Assembly: GCA_900542145.1 (NCBI GenBank)
Contig: UQMF01000001.1
Location: 160,762-224,761 of the forward strand
DNA from: an uncultured Oscillospiraceae bacterium
GTDB taxonomy: Bacteria > Bacillota > Clostridia > Oscillospirales > Ruminococcaceae
DNA length: 64,000 bases
Direction of reading: 5' to 3'
The position numbers and the translations under genes are program-made. Shown piece by piece: positions 1 through 7,502 of the stretch (positions within the stretch are counted from its first letter, which is position 1; every line of letters begins with the position of its first letter). The notes under the pieces were generated by a model, which saw nothing but the letters and a program-made list of their open reading frames with translations, had not been told where the DNA came from and ran no database searches.

Positions 1-576
1 AGGGCTGCGGTGATACTGGCGCACTGCGTGAACATCGACAACGCCCCGTTCACAGACGCGGCGCGGCTCGACCACGAAACCACGCGTTTTGCGGTGGGAA
101 GCTACCCCGGCGAGCCGGACAGGGAGCTTGCGCCGAAGCTGCTGCTCATCATGAAATACCACCCGGACAGCCGGCAGCGACAGACCCTCGTCCGGGCAGT
201 GTACGTCTACGACCGGGAGGTCTGGCTCAGAAATCACGACGAACAGCGGATAAACGACGTGCTGGATTTTCTCGACGGAATGTTCTCCGGGGACTACTCC
301 ATGGACGACCGCCGGGCGGCGCTGCATTCCGCAGCGGACCTGCTGCTGATTAACGCCCTGGAGCCTGGCTCCACTGAGAGGGAGAAGCTGAAATTCCTGA
401 CCGGGGTGTATTCCTGGCAGCAGATGAAGCGCATGGAGGAATACTTCAGCGGCAGCGTATTCTTCAACCGCCTGCTTCTCGACATTTACCTTGAACAGAA
501 GGGCGCAAGCCCGTTGACCGCAGAATACCGCCGTATCCGCAAAAAGCTGGATATGATCACTGAACAGAAAGGATAA
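1..576 (+). CDS. Hypothetical protein, probably 5'-truncated by the window edge
   Basis: The reading frame is open from the first base of the window. The first possible start is GTG at 10, but no ribosome binding site can be seen before it, so the real start is probably upstream. The visible 188 residues are soluble, rich in charged residues, and end in a basic helix-like tail. There is no signal peptide or membrane segment and I recognise no family. The next gene starts 5 bases after the stop, and its ribosome binding site overlaps this gene's end, so the two are probably co-transcribed. Confidence 0.6.
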   Translation, partial: RAAVILAHCVNIDNAPFTDAARLDHETTRFAVGSYPGEPDRELAPKLLLIMKYHPDSRQRQTLVRAVYVYDREVWLRNHDEQRINDVLDFLDGMFSGDYSMDDRRAALHSAADLLLINALEPGSTEREKLKFLTGVYSWQQMKRMEEYFSGSVFFNRLLLDIYLEQKGASPLTAEYRRIRKKLDMITEQKG

Positions 577-581
577 TCACT

Positions 582-1028
582 ATGGCTAACATGAAAAAGC
601 TCACCAGGGATTACGGAGAAATAATCTGGACCGGAAAGAAATGCATTATGGGCATGCCGATATCTTTCACACGATACATTCTTACGGAAGCCAAGCTTAT
701 CACCCGAGTGGGACTTCTTAACCTGAAAGAGGACGAGATAGAGCTTTACCGCGTGTACGACAAATCCATGAAGCTGCCATTCGGACAGCGTATCGTAGGA
801 TGCGGCACCATCACGCTGCTATCAAAGGACAGCGATACACCTACAAAAACGCTTGAGAAGATCAAGAACCCCCGGGAGGTCAAGCGGCTTCTTGACGCCG
901 CAGTCCAGGAACAGCGCGACAAATACAGCGTCCGCGGCAGGGACATGATGGGCGCCTCCGCTCACATGGAGGATCTGGACGGCGACGGGATCCCGGACGA
1001 TCCCCATGGATTCACCGGAATGAACTGA
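582..1028 (+). CDS. PH-domain (YdbT/DUF304-like) protein with an acidic DxDGDG tail
   Basis: This 148-residue protein is preceded by an AAAGGA site 8 bases before the ATG. Residues about 10-110 have the alternating hydrophobic pattern of bacterial PH (bPH_2-like) domains: a beta-rich stretch with GIITLxS-like spacing followed by a C-terminal helix (NPREVKRLLDAAVQEQ). The last 20 residues carry DLDGDGIPDD, which resembles a calcium-binding loop of thrombospondin type 3 or dockerin proteins. That is unexpected in a protein with no signal peptide. Its function is unknown. The PH assignment is by pattern and is moderately sure. Confidence 0.6.
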   Translation: MANMKKLTRDYGEIIWTGKKCIMGMPISFTRYILTEAKLITRVGLLNLKEDEIELYRVYDKSMKLPFGQRIVGCGTITLLSKDSDTPTKTLEKIKNPREVKRLLDAAVQEQRDKYSVRGRDMMGASAHMEDLDGDGIPDDPHGFTGMN

Positions 1029-1091
1029 CCTGCGGTGAAATTTGCTACACACATGTTACACATCTGCAATGTTTTTTATGGCTGAAATTAC

Positions 1092-1120
1092 TTGATTTTC
1101 TTTACAGCCTGCGGTATAAT
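1092..1120 (+). promoter_or_regulatory. Promoter for the glycosyltransferase gene
   Basis: TTGATT at 1092-1097 and a perfect TATAAT at 1115-1120 are separated by 17 bases. The transcript would start near 1127, leaving a leader of about 125 bases before the ATG at 1254. Confidence 0.75.
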
Positions 1121-1151
1121 AGAATAGCAATTATCTGGTTGGAAATTGATT

Positions 1152-1222
1152 GCCGGAAAATCTCGTATCCGGCGGAATGATAATACACAACCCCGGAATC
1201 CGCCTGCGACAGGGCGGACTCC
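1152..1222 (+). promoter_or_regulatory. Structured 5' leader with two hairpins
   Basis: GCCGGA (1152-1157) pairs with TCCGGC (1168-1173). GGAATCCGCC (1195-1204) pairs with GGCGGACTCC (1213-1222) over nine of ten positions. Neither hairpin is followed by a T run, so this is not an intrinsic terminator. It matches no riboswitch class that I recognise. Confidence 0.45.
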
Positions 1223-1253
1223 GGCGGCGACCTGCAATAAAGGAGAAAGGATC

Positions 1254-2633
1254 ATGTCAGAAAACAAGGACGGACTCAACATCTGCCTTATGAACGACTC
1301 GTTCCCGCCCGTTATAGACGGTGTGGCTACTACTATACTAAATTACGCAGAAATAATCAACGAAAAACTCGGAAAGGCTACCGTTGTCATCCCGGAATAC
1401 CCCGGCGTGCAGGACGACTTTCCGTTCCCCGTGGTGAGATATCCCAGCCTCTCCGTGACAGAAAAGATATGCAGCTACCGCATGGGCTACCCGTTTTCCG
1501 CCAGCAAGCTGGATTCCCTCACCGGCAGCGGATTCAATATAATCCACACACACTGCCCTTTCGCTTCGATGGTAATGGCGAGAGTGCTCCGTATCAAGAC
1601 CGGGATACCTATGGTATTCACCTACCACACGAAATTCGACATTGATATCCGCCGTGCACTCCCTACTAAGCTCATGCAGGATCAGGCGATAAAGCTTCTT
1701 GTATCGAACATTTCAGCCGCAGACGAGGTCTGGACTGTCAGCGAAGGCGCGCGCCAGAACCTCCTTGACCTGGGCTACGTCGAAACCAACGGTCACCGTA
1801 TCCGTATAATGGAAAACGGAGTGGATTTCCCCCGGGGCAGAGCCGAAAAGGACGAGGTGGAATCCCTGCGCGCGGACCTGGACCTCAGCGGACACGGTCC
1901 CGTGTTCCTGTTCGTCGGCAGACTGCTGTGGTACAAGGGAATACGCACGATACTGGACAGCCTGAAAATACTCGACCAGCGCGGCACCGACTTCCGCATG
2001 ATGGTGGTAGGCGACGGCGCTGACCGCGAGGAGATCGAAAACTACACCCAGGAGCTGGGGCTAGGCGAAAAAGTGGTATTCACGGGCGCCGTCTACGACC
2101 GCGAAGAACTGCGCACCTACTACACCGCCGGGGACCTGTTCATATTCCCGTCGCTGTACGACACGAACGGTATCGTTGTGCGCGAAGCAGCCGCCTGCGG
2201 AGTTCCGTCGGTGCTCATTAAGGGAAGCTGCGCCGCGGAGGGTATCACCCATCACCGCACCGGAATACTGGTGGACAACACCGCGGAGGCAATCGCCGAG
2301 GAACTTCAGTTTGCGGCGGATCACCTGGAGGAGGTACACCAGATGGGCGACCACGCGATGAACGAGGTCTACATGTCATGGGAAACCTCCATACGGAACG
2401 CATACGACCGCTATGGCGCTATAATCGAGAATTGCCGCAGCGGTGCGACAAGCAACTACGAATCCGAAATGCAGCAGGATTTCTTCGCCGGTATAAGCAA
2501 GCTAACCAGCGCAGTCCAGATGTTCAGGAGCATTCCGGCGGTGTCAGCAATTCGTGAGAGCAATAACCGCAGCATCGCCAAGCGCAAGGCGCGCAAGGAA
2601 GAGAAAAAGATGAATTCCGAGTCGGAGGAATAA
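1254..2633 (+). CDS. Glycosyltransferase family 4 (probable glucosyl-diacylglycerol synthase type)
   Basis: The start was chosen at ATG 1254 because AAGGAGAAAGG lies just upstream; the open frame extends to 1146 but overlaps the promoter leader. The 459-residue protein is a GT-B fold enzyme. The N-terminal Rossmann half begins with NDSFPPVIDGVATT, near residue 14, and includes a HTHCPF/TYHTKFD region. The C-terminal half begins at FVGRLLWYKG (about 217), and the acceptor-phosphate region EAAACGVPSVLI lies near 311. Close relatives in clostridia make alpha-glucosyl-diacylglycerols for membranes; this substrate is inferred, not shown. The last 40 residues are lysine/arginine rich, which suits membrane attachment. 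The gene stands alone between its own promoter and a terminator. Confidence 0.85.
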   Translation: MSENKDGLNICLMNDSFPPVIDGVATTILNYAEIINEKLGKATVVIPEYPGVQDDFPFPVVRYPSLSVTEKICSYRMGYPFSASKLDSLTGSGFNIIHTHCPFASMVMARVLRIKTGIPMVFTYHTKFDIDIRRALPTKLMQDQAIKLLVSNISAADEVWTVSEGARQNLLDLGYVETNGHRIRIMENGVDFPRGRAEKDEVESLRADLDLSGHGPVFLFVGRLLWYKGIRTILDSLKILDQRGTDFRMMVVGDGADREEIENYTQELGLGEKVVFTGAVYDREELRTYYTAGDLFIFPSLYDTNGIVVREAAACGVPSVLIKGSCAAEGITHHRTGILVDNTAEAIAEELQFAADHLEEVHQMGDHAMNEVYMSWETSIRNAYDRYGAIIENCRSGATSNYESEMQQDFFAGISKLTSAVQMFRSIPAVSAIRESNNRSIAKRKARKEEKKMNSESEE

Positions 2634-2645
2634 ACGGCGCGGAAC

Positions 2646-2673
2646 AAAAAAGGGAGGGCGACCTCCCTTTTTT
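2646..2673 (+). terminator. Intrinsic terminator after the glycosyltransferase
   Basis: The stem GGGAGG / CCTCCC has a GCGA loop, is preceded by six A and followed by six T. It therefore works in the plus direction and could work in both. Confidence 0.9.
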
Positions 2674-2680
2674 AGCGCGG

Positions 2681-2709
2681 TTGATTTTTAGCGCATAATA
2701 TGCTATTAT
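2681..2709 (+). promoter_or_regulatory. Promoter for the AraC-family gene
   Basis: TTGATT (2681-2686) and TATTAT (2704-2709) are spaced by 17 bases. Transcription would begin only about 14 bases before the GTG at 2730, so the ribosome binding site would lie at the extreme 5' end of the message. Confidence 0.6.
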
Positions 2710-2729
2710 AGAATTGAGGGGGTGATACT

Positions 2730-3584
2730 GTGCAGGAAATGAAACTCAGCTATTTCACGAACGACGACAGCTTTCCGCTGTTCATTCAGTTCGGCAGGCA
2801 CGATATTCCGCTGTTCGTCCACGGTCATGAGGATTTCTACGAGCTGGTGACAGTTCTTGACGGCAGCGCTGAGCACATCGTGGACGGCGAGCGCAGCGTT
2901 ATAAGCAAGGGCGACGTATTCGTCATCGGCGGAGGGATCTCCCACGGATTCGACGCCCCGAAGAACCTGCGTATCTGCAACATCATGTACCGCCCGGAAA
3001 TGCTGTTTCCCGGAGATTCGGATATCCGCCAGCTGCCGGGATTCCACGCGCTGTTCCTGCTGGAGCCTCATCTCAGCAGCACGCAGCACTTCCAGAGCCG
3101 GCTGCGGCTTACCCCGGCGGAGCTTTCCCGGGTGCTGTCGCTGATCAACGCCGCCGAGGCGGAATACACCTCCGACCAGCCCGGGCGCAAGACCATGGTG
3201 CTTTCCCTGGTGCGTCAGCTTGCGGTGCTGCTTTCCCGGCTCTACGACTGCCCGGCAAAACCCCGGGAGATCTCCGGAATCGCCGACGCCGCCGCATTCA
3301 TGGAAACCAGCTTCGCCGACAACATCGCCATCGCCGATGTGATCGAGCGGTCGCACTACTCCCAGCGGCACTTCATACGGCTGTTCTCCGCCGCCTACGG
3401 AATGACTCCGCAGCGCTACCTGCTCGACGTGCGGATACGCCACGCAAGCTCCATGCTCCGGGACAGCACGCTGAACGTGACGGAGATCGCGCTCCGCTGC
3501 GGATTCGACGACTCCAACTATTTCAGCCGCATTTTCCGGAAGTACACCGGGCATTCGCCGAGCGAATTCCGTGTATTGCCCTAG
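2730..3584 (+). CDS. AraC-family transcriptional regulator with N-terminal cupin domain
   Basis: The GTG start at 2730 has a strong GAGGGGG site 7 bases upstream; the nearby in-frame ATG at 2739 would be too far from it. Residues about 10-110 form a cupin-like sensor (FVHGHEDFYELVTVL; GDVFVIGGGISHGF), suggesting a small, often carbohydrate, ligand. Residues about 185-284 carry the two helix-turn-helix motifs of AraC/XylS proteins, ending in the typical GFDDSNYFSRIFRKYTGHSPSEFR. AraC proteins of this shape usually control a neighbouring transport or catabolic gene. Here the neighbours are a glycosyltransferase and hisC, so its target is not evident and may be elsewhere. Confidence 0.9.
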   Translation: MQEMKLSYFTNDDSFPLFIQFGRHDIPLFVHGHEDFYELVTVLDGSAEHIVDGERSVISKGDVFVIGGGISHGFDAPKNLRICNIMYRPEMLFPGDSDIRQLPGFHALFLLEPHLSSTQHFQSRLRLTPAELSRVLSLINAAEAEYTSDQPGRKTMVLSLVRQLAVLLSRLYDCPAKPREISGIADAAAFMETSFADNIAIADVIERSHYSQRHFIRLFSAAYGMTPQRYLLDVRIRHASSMLRDSTLNVTEIALRCGFDDSNYFSRIFRKYTGHSPSEFRVLP

Positions 3585-3609
3585 GACGCGATATATTGTA
3601 ATAAAAACA

Positions 3610-3635
3610 GACCCCCGGAGATCACTCCGGGGGTC
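3610..3635. terminator. Terminator between araC-type gene and hisC
   Basis: An 11-bp perfect stem (GACCCCCGGAG / CTCCGGGGGTC) with an ATCA loop lies between convergent genes. On the minus strand it is followed by TGTTTTTATTA, so it ends hisC transcripts and may also stop those of the regulator. Confidence 0.9.
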
Positions 3636-3642
3636 ATTCTGT

Positions 3643-4695
3643 TTATACTATGTACTCTTTCAGAGCCGCGATAAGCGCGTCAATTTCCCCGTCCGTGCCG
3701 ATGGTTATGCGCAGGCGGTTGTCAATACGCTTCTTGGAGAAGTAGCGCACATAGATATCCTTCGTCTTGAGGAACTCCTGGATATCCCTGGCGCGGTATT
3801 TCGGGTGCTCAGCAAACAGGAAGTTCGTGCTGCTGTCCGCCACGTCAAACCCCATTCCGCGCAGCTCTTCCGTCAGGCGGTCACGGGTCGCGACTACCTT
3901 AGCGATGGTCGCCCGGAAGTACTCCTCGTCCTGGACGGAGGCAACTCCGGCGGCGATTGCCACGCTGTCCAGCGGATAGGAATTGTAGCTGTCTTTCGCC
4001 GCAAACAGCGCCGAGATTATCTCCTTGTTGCCAAGCGCGTAGCCTATGCGCATTCCTGCCATGGAACGGGACTTGGAGAACGTCTGGACTACCACCAGGT
4101 TCTCGTATTCCTTCAGCAGCGGGACAGCTGATGTGCCGCCGAAATCAACATACGCCTCGTCGGAAATGACGACGCTGTCCGGGTTCGCGTCCAGTATCTC
4201 GCGCATGAAATCCAGCCCCCTGCCGATACTTGTGGGCGCATTCGGATTTGCGATAACCACGCCGCCGTTGGGACGTCTGTAATCCGCAGCGTTGATGTTG
4301 AACGTATCGTCCACCGGGATAGTTTCATACGGGATACGCAGCATGTCGCACCACACCGGGTAGAACGAGTAGGTTATGTCCGGATAGATTACCGGCTTGT
4401 CGGAATTGAAAAACGCCCGGAAGCACAGCGCCAGCACGTCGTCCGAGCCGTTGCCCAGGAATACGTTTCCGCGCTCCAGTCCGAAGCGCGCCGCGAGTGC
4501 GTCCGCGAGGGGCTTCGCGTTCGCGTCCGGGTACTTCTTTAGGGATCCGCCGCGGAACTGCTCGATTGCCCGGATCACTCCCGGCGCCGGCGGATATGGA
4601 TTCTCGTTGGCGTTGAGCTTGATGAAATCAGTCTTGTCAGGCTGCTCGCCTGCCACATACGGCTCTATCTTAATGAGATTATCTTTCCAGCTCAT
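3643..4695 (-). CDS. hisC: Histidinol-phosphate aminotransferase
   Basis: This 350-residue PLP enzyme converts imidazole-acetol phosphate and glutamate to histidinol phosphate in histidine synthesis. Visible features are the substrate loop LNANENPYPP near residue 28, the cofactor region NPNAPTS, the aspartate motif SDEAYVDF, the Schiff-base lysine 208 in TFSKSRSMAG, and the C-terminal arginine region NRLRITIGT. The length is normal for the family. No other his genes are nearby. A terminator-like hairpin sits 20 bases before its ATG and leaves no room for a promoter, so expression may depend on readthrough. Some family members also act on aromatic amino acids. Confidence 0.93.
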   Translation of the reverse strand: MSWKDNLIKIEPYVAGEQPDKTDFIKLNANENPYPPAPGVIRAIEQFRGGSLKKYPDANAKPLADALAARFGLERGNVFLGNGSDDVLALCFRAFFNSDKPVIYPDITYSFYPVWCDMLRIPYETIPVDDTFNINAADYRRPNGGVVIANPNAPTSIGRGLDFMREILDANPDSVVISDEAYVDFGGTSAVPLLKEYENLVVVQTFSKSRSMAGMRIGYALGNKEIISALFAAKDSYNSYPLDSVAIAAGVASVQDEEYFRATIAKVVATRDRLTEELRGMGFDVADSSTNFLFAEHPKYRARDIQEFLKTKDIYVRYFSKKRIDNRLRITIGTDGEIDALIAALKEYIV

Positions 4696-4714
4696 ATTTT
4701 CTCCTTAAAACAAA

Positions 4715-4746
4715 ATCAGGCGAAAACCCTGAGGTCTCCGCCTGAT
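4715..4746 (-). terminator. Hairpin between the CD1247-type gene and hisC
   Basis: ATCAGGCG (4715-4722) and CGCCTGAT (4739-4746) form an 8-bp stem. On the minus strand it is followed by a T-rich run (TTTTGTTTTAAGG), as in a terminator. The hisC start codon follows within 20 bases. Confidence 0.7.
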
Positions 4747-4763
4747 ATCCAGTCAGTTATAGA

Positions 4764-5177
4764 TCACTCAGCGTCGTCATCTTCGAGAGAGAACTCGAGA
4801 TGGGCGCCACAGTTGGGGCAGTCGAGCTGTTCGCTCGCAGCCTGATCATAGTCGAAACGAATGGTGTTTCCGCACTTGGGGCAGGTCGTTTCGTACATCT
4901 CGTCAAGCTCCTCGTCGAAGTCGTCTTCGTCGTCGTAATCGTCCTCGTCGTCCTCAACGCCGTAAACCTCGTCCTCGAGGTCTGTTACGCTTTCCTCAAG
5001 GTCAGTCATTACGTCAGCAACGTCGTCAAGCTCCTCGTCAACCTCAGATAGATTCTCTGCGATATCGCCGAGAACGTCCACGATAGCGGCAATTACCTTG
5101 CCCTCCTTGGTGGAGTCGTCCAGCTTGAGTCCCTCAGCAAGACCCTTGATGTAAGAAACCTTTTCACCGATCGTCAT
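4764..5177 (-). CDS. CD1247-type acidic protein with C-terminal zinc ribbon
   Basis: The ATG at 5177 is preferred over the one at 5195, because AAAGGA 9 bases before 5177 lies within the would-be extra codons. The 137-residue protein begins with the conserved clostridial segment MTIGEKVSYIKGLAEGL. It continues with a long acidic coiled-coil-like stretch (LSEVDEELDDVADVMTDL and a run of Asp/Glu), then a CPKCG...CPNCG zinc ribbon. The family is widespread in Clostridia and its function is unknown. It lies between efp and hisC; no promoter is clear. Confidence 0.8.
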   Translation of the reverse strand: MTIGEKVSYIKGLAEGLKLDDSTKEGKVIAAIVDVLGDIAENLSEVDEELDDVADVMTDLEESVTDLEDEVYGVEDDEDDYDDEDDFDEELDEMYETTCPKCGNTIRFDYDQAASEQLDCPNCGAHLEFSLEDDDAE

Positions 5178-5257
5178 AATTATCAATCCTTTCATGTCGC
5201 GGACGGAACTGTGTCCAGTCCTTTAACTCCAAAGAATATATGATACAGGGGCGGAAA

Positions 5258-5818
5258 TTACTTTACACGCTCCATGTACTCGCCTGTTCTGGTATCAATA
5301 CGGATAACCTCGCCCTCGTTGATGAACAGCGGAACGCGGATCTCAGCGCCGGTTTCCAGAGTAGCGGGCTTTGTCGCATTTGTAGCGGTGTTGCCAGCAA
5401 AACCGGGATCGGTCTGGGTGATCTGAAGCTCTACGAAGTTCGGAGGCTCTACGCCGAATACCTTGCCCTTGTAGGACAGTACCTTACATACCATGTTTTC
5501 CTTGACGAACTTGAAGTTGTCGCCAACGTCGGAAGCGTTTACGGGGATATCCTCATAGGTCTCGGAATCCATGAAGTGATAGAGCTCGCCGTCAGAGTAG
5601 GTGTACTCCATATCCTTTCTCTCAACGTAAGCGGTGGGGAACTTAGCGGTAGGGTTGTAGGTCTTTTCTACAACGGAGCCTGTAATAACGTTTCTCACCT
5701 TTGTTCTTACGAACGCTGCACCCTTACCGGGCTTAACGTGCTGGAACTCAATGATCTGCATTACATTACCGTCTTCCTCGAATGTCATGCCATTTCTGAA
5801 ATCTCCTGCTGTGATCAT
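5258..5818 (-). CDS. efp: Translation elongation factor P
   Basis: The start is ATG 5818, with GGAGG 9 bases upstream; the longer frame to 5896 has no site and runs into the promoter leader. The 186 residues match the family length. EF-P binds stalled ribosomes and relieves pausing at polyproline stretches. The N-terminal KOW domain ends in the loop HVKPGKGAAFVRTK, where lysine 32 is the usual modification position; the two OB domains follow. No gene for an EF-P-modifying enzyme is seen in the window. It has its own promoter at 5934-5962. Confidence 0.97.
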   Translation of the reverse strand: MITAGDFRNGMTFEEDGNVMQIIEFQHVKPGKGAAFVRTKVRNVITGSVVEKTYNPTAKFPTAYVERKDMEYTYSDGELYHFMDSETYEDIPVNASDVGDNFKFVKENMVCKVLSYKGKVFGVEPPNFVELQITQTDPGFAGNTATNATKPATLETGAEIRVPLFINEGEVIRIDTRTGEYMERVK

Positions 5819-5933
5819 AGTAGGGAACCTCCAAATTATTAGTATTATGCGGCGCCGTGCAATAGTTCCGCGCCGGTTTATCCGGAGGGCGACCATAATC
5901 TGGAAATCCCGTCCGTATAATTCTATCTATATT

Positions 5934-5962
5934 ATTTTACCCTATTTCGCGCAATTTTTCAA
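5934..5962 (-). promoter_or_regulatory. Promoter for efp
   Basis: On the minus strand TTGAAA (5957-5962) and TAAAAT (5934-5939) are separated by 17 bases, giving a leader of about 105 bases. Confidence 0.7.
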
Positions 5963-5989
5963 GCCCTTTTTAAGAAAAAACTGAAAAAT

Positions 5990-7060
5990 TTATATGTGGA
6001 TAAGGTTTTTTGTAGATTTGGTGAGGTTGTCGCAGCCATTTTCTGTAACAACTACCATATCTTCTATGCGCACTCCGAACTTTCCGGAAATATACGCACC
6101 CGGCTCAACGGTCACGATCATTCCGGGGCGGAGCATTGAACGGCTGCGCTGGGAGAGCGTGGGCTGCTCGTGGATCTCCAGACCGACGCCGTGGCCGAGT
6201 CCGTGCCCGAAGTACTTGTCGTAGCCCCCCCACGCCGCCAGGGTAGCCCTTGCCACGCTGTCAACGACCTTGCCGTTGATACCGGGCTTGACCGCCTTTA
6301 TTCCGTCCTGGTTGGCATAATACACGGCGTTGTAGAGCTTCTCCATCTCCGGGGACACCTGTCCCACCGCCAGGGTGCGCGTCATGTCGCTGTGGTAGCT
6401 GTCCACGACTGCGCCGAAGTCCAGCGTCAGGAATTCACCCTCCTGGAGCTTCTTGTCCGTGGGGACAGCGTGCGGCGACGCGGAATTCACGCCGGAAGCC
6501 GCGATGGTTTCAAAGGAAAGGTCGTCCGCGCCGCAGTCCATCATGTAGTAATTCAGCAGTGCTGCGACCTGCTTCTCGGTCATGTCGCGGCTGATGTTGT
6601 CCACCAGGCGCTCGAAGGCGCGCTCCGCAATACGCTGCGCCCGGACTATGAGCGCGACCTCCTCCGGGGTCTTGATAATACGCATGTCCCAGATGAACTT
6701 GGAAAGCTCCGGGGAGGGATCCAGCTCCACAAAGTGCAGCTGCTCCTTGTACGCGGAGTATTCCGACAGGGTCATGTAATCGCTCTCCAGCATAAGGCGG
6801 CGGATATTGTGCTTCAGAAGCAGCTCCGTCAGCTGGGTGCGCATGTCCTCCAGGAGAAGCACGCGGCAGTCCGTCACGCGCTCCTTCGCCTTGTCGAAGT
6901 AGCGTGAATCTATGATGAGGTAGCTCTGCTCCTTGGTCACGAGGATAACCCCGGCGGAGGACTTGAATCCGCAGAAGTAGCGCCGGCTCACATCGGAGGT
7001 GATGAGGGCGCCGCAGGATTCCCCGTCAAGCATCTGCTGTAATTTCTCGATATTAGTCAT
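5990..7060 (-). CDS. M24-family metallopeptidase (Xaa-Pro aminopeptidase type)
   Basis: The start is ATG 7060, 8 bases inside the end of aroQ; upstream in-frame codons are read in another frame inside aroQ. The 356-residue protein has a creatinase-like N-terminal domain and a pita-bread C-terminal domain. The five metal ligands can be placed: D in LDFGAVVDSYHSDMTRT (two Asp), H in GHGLGHGVGLEIHE, E in VTVEPGAYI and E in VRIEDM. It removes N-terminal residues ahead of proline in peptides and is cytoplasmic. It is the last gene of the yqeG-aroQ operon, and no convincing terminator follows it before the efp promoter. Confidence 0.9.
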   Translation of the reverse strand: MTNIEKLQQMLDGESCGALITSDVSRRYFCGFKSSAGVILVTKEQSYLIIDSRYFDKAKERVTDCRVLLLEDMRTQLTELLLKHNIRRLMLESDYMTLSEYSAYKEQLHFVELDPSPELSKFIWDMRIIKTPEEVALIVRAQRIAERAFERLVDNISRDMTEKQVAALLNYYMMDCGADDLSFETIAASGVNSASPHAVPTDKKLQEGEFLTLDFGAVVDSYHSDMTRTLAVGQVSPEMEKLYNAVYYANQDGIKAVKPGINGKVVDSVARATLAAWGGYDKYFGHGLGHGVGLEIHEQPTLSQRSRSMLRPGMIVTVEPGAYISGKFGVRIEDMVVVTENGCDNLTKSTKNLIHI

Positions 7061-7499
7061 GGCAGCCACCCAGAATATTCTCCAGTGCGTACAGCGCCAG
7101 GACGTAGCTGTTGCTGCCGAATCCGGCGATTGTGCCGCGGCACACCGGGGCAATGACGGAGTTCTTGCGGAACTCGTCGCGGCTGTTCACGTTGGAGAGG
7201 TGCACTTCAATAACCGGAATGCGTATCGCTGCGATGGCATCGCGGATAGCGTAGCTGTAGTGAGTATACGCGCCTGCGTTGAGGATAACCCCGGCGCAGT
7301 CCAGCCTGGATTCATGCAGGCGGTCGATAAGTCCGCCCTCGGAATTGCTCTGGAAGAACACCGGCTCAAAGCCCATGCTGCGTGCCTTCTCGTCCAGCAT
7401 GTCGTTGATGGAGTTCAGCGTTTCGCTGCCGTAGATATTCGGCTCGCGCTCGCCCAGTAGGTTAAGATTCGGGCCGTTCATAATAAGTATCTTTTTCAT
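7053..7499 (-). CDS. aroQ: 3-dehydroquinate dehydratase, type II
   Basis: This 148-residue protein catalyses the third shikimate step, 3-dehydroquinate to 3-dehydroshikimate, as a dodecamer. The family signature NGPNLNLLGEREPNIYG at residues 8-24 contains the catalytic tyrosine and arginine. NAGAYTHYS, EVHLSNVNSRDEFR (catalytic His) and GTIAGFGS follow in order. It overlaps the start of the M24 peptidase gene and lies 3 bases after the preceding hypothetical gene, so it is translationally coupled in the operon. The DAHP synthase of the same pathway is at 45.7 kb. Confidence 0.97.
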   Translation of the reverse strand: MKKILIMNGPNLNLLGEREPNIYGSETLNSINDMLDEKARSMGFEPVFFQSNSEGGLIDRLHESRLDCAGVILNAGAYTHYSYAIRDAIAAIRIPVIEVHLSNVNSRDEFRKNSVIAPVCRGTIAGFGSNSYVLALYALENILGGCHD

Positions 7500-7502
7500 G
7501 TG

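Noticed and set aside
955..1020. Dockerin module at the end of the PH-domain protein
   Set aside because: Only one DxDGDG-like loop is present, without the second repeat or a signal peptide, so it is not a cellulosome dockerin.
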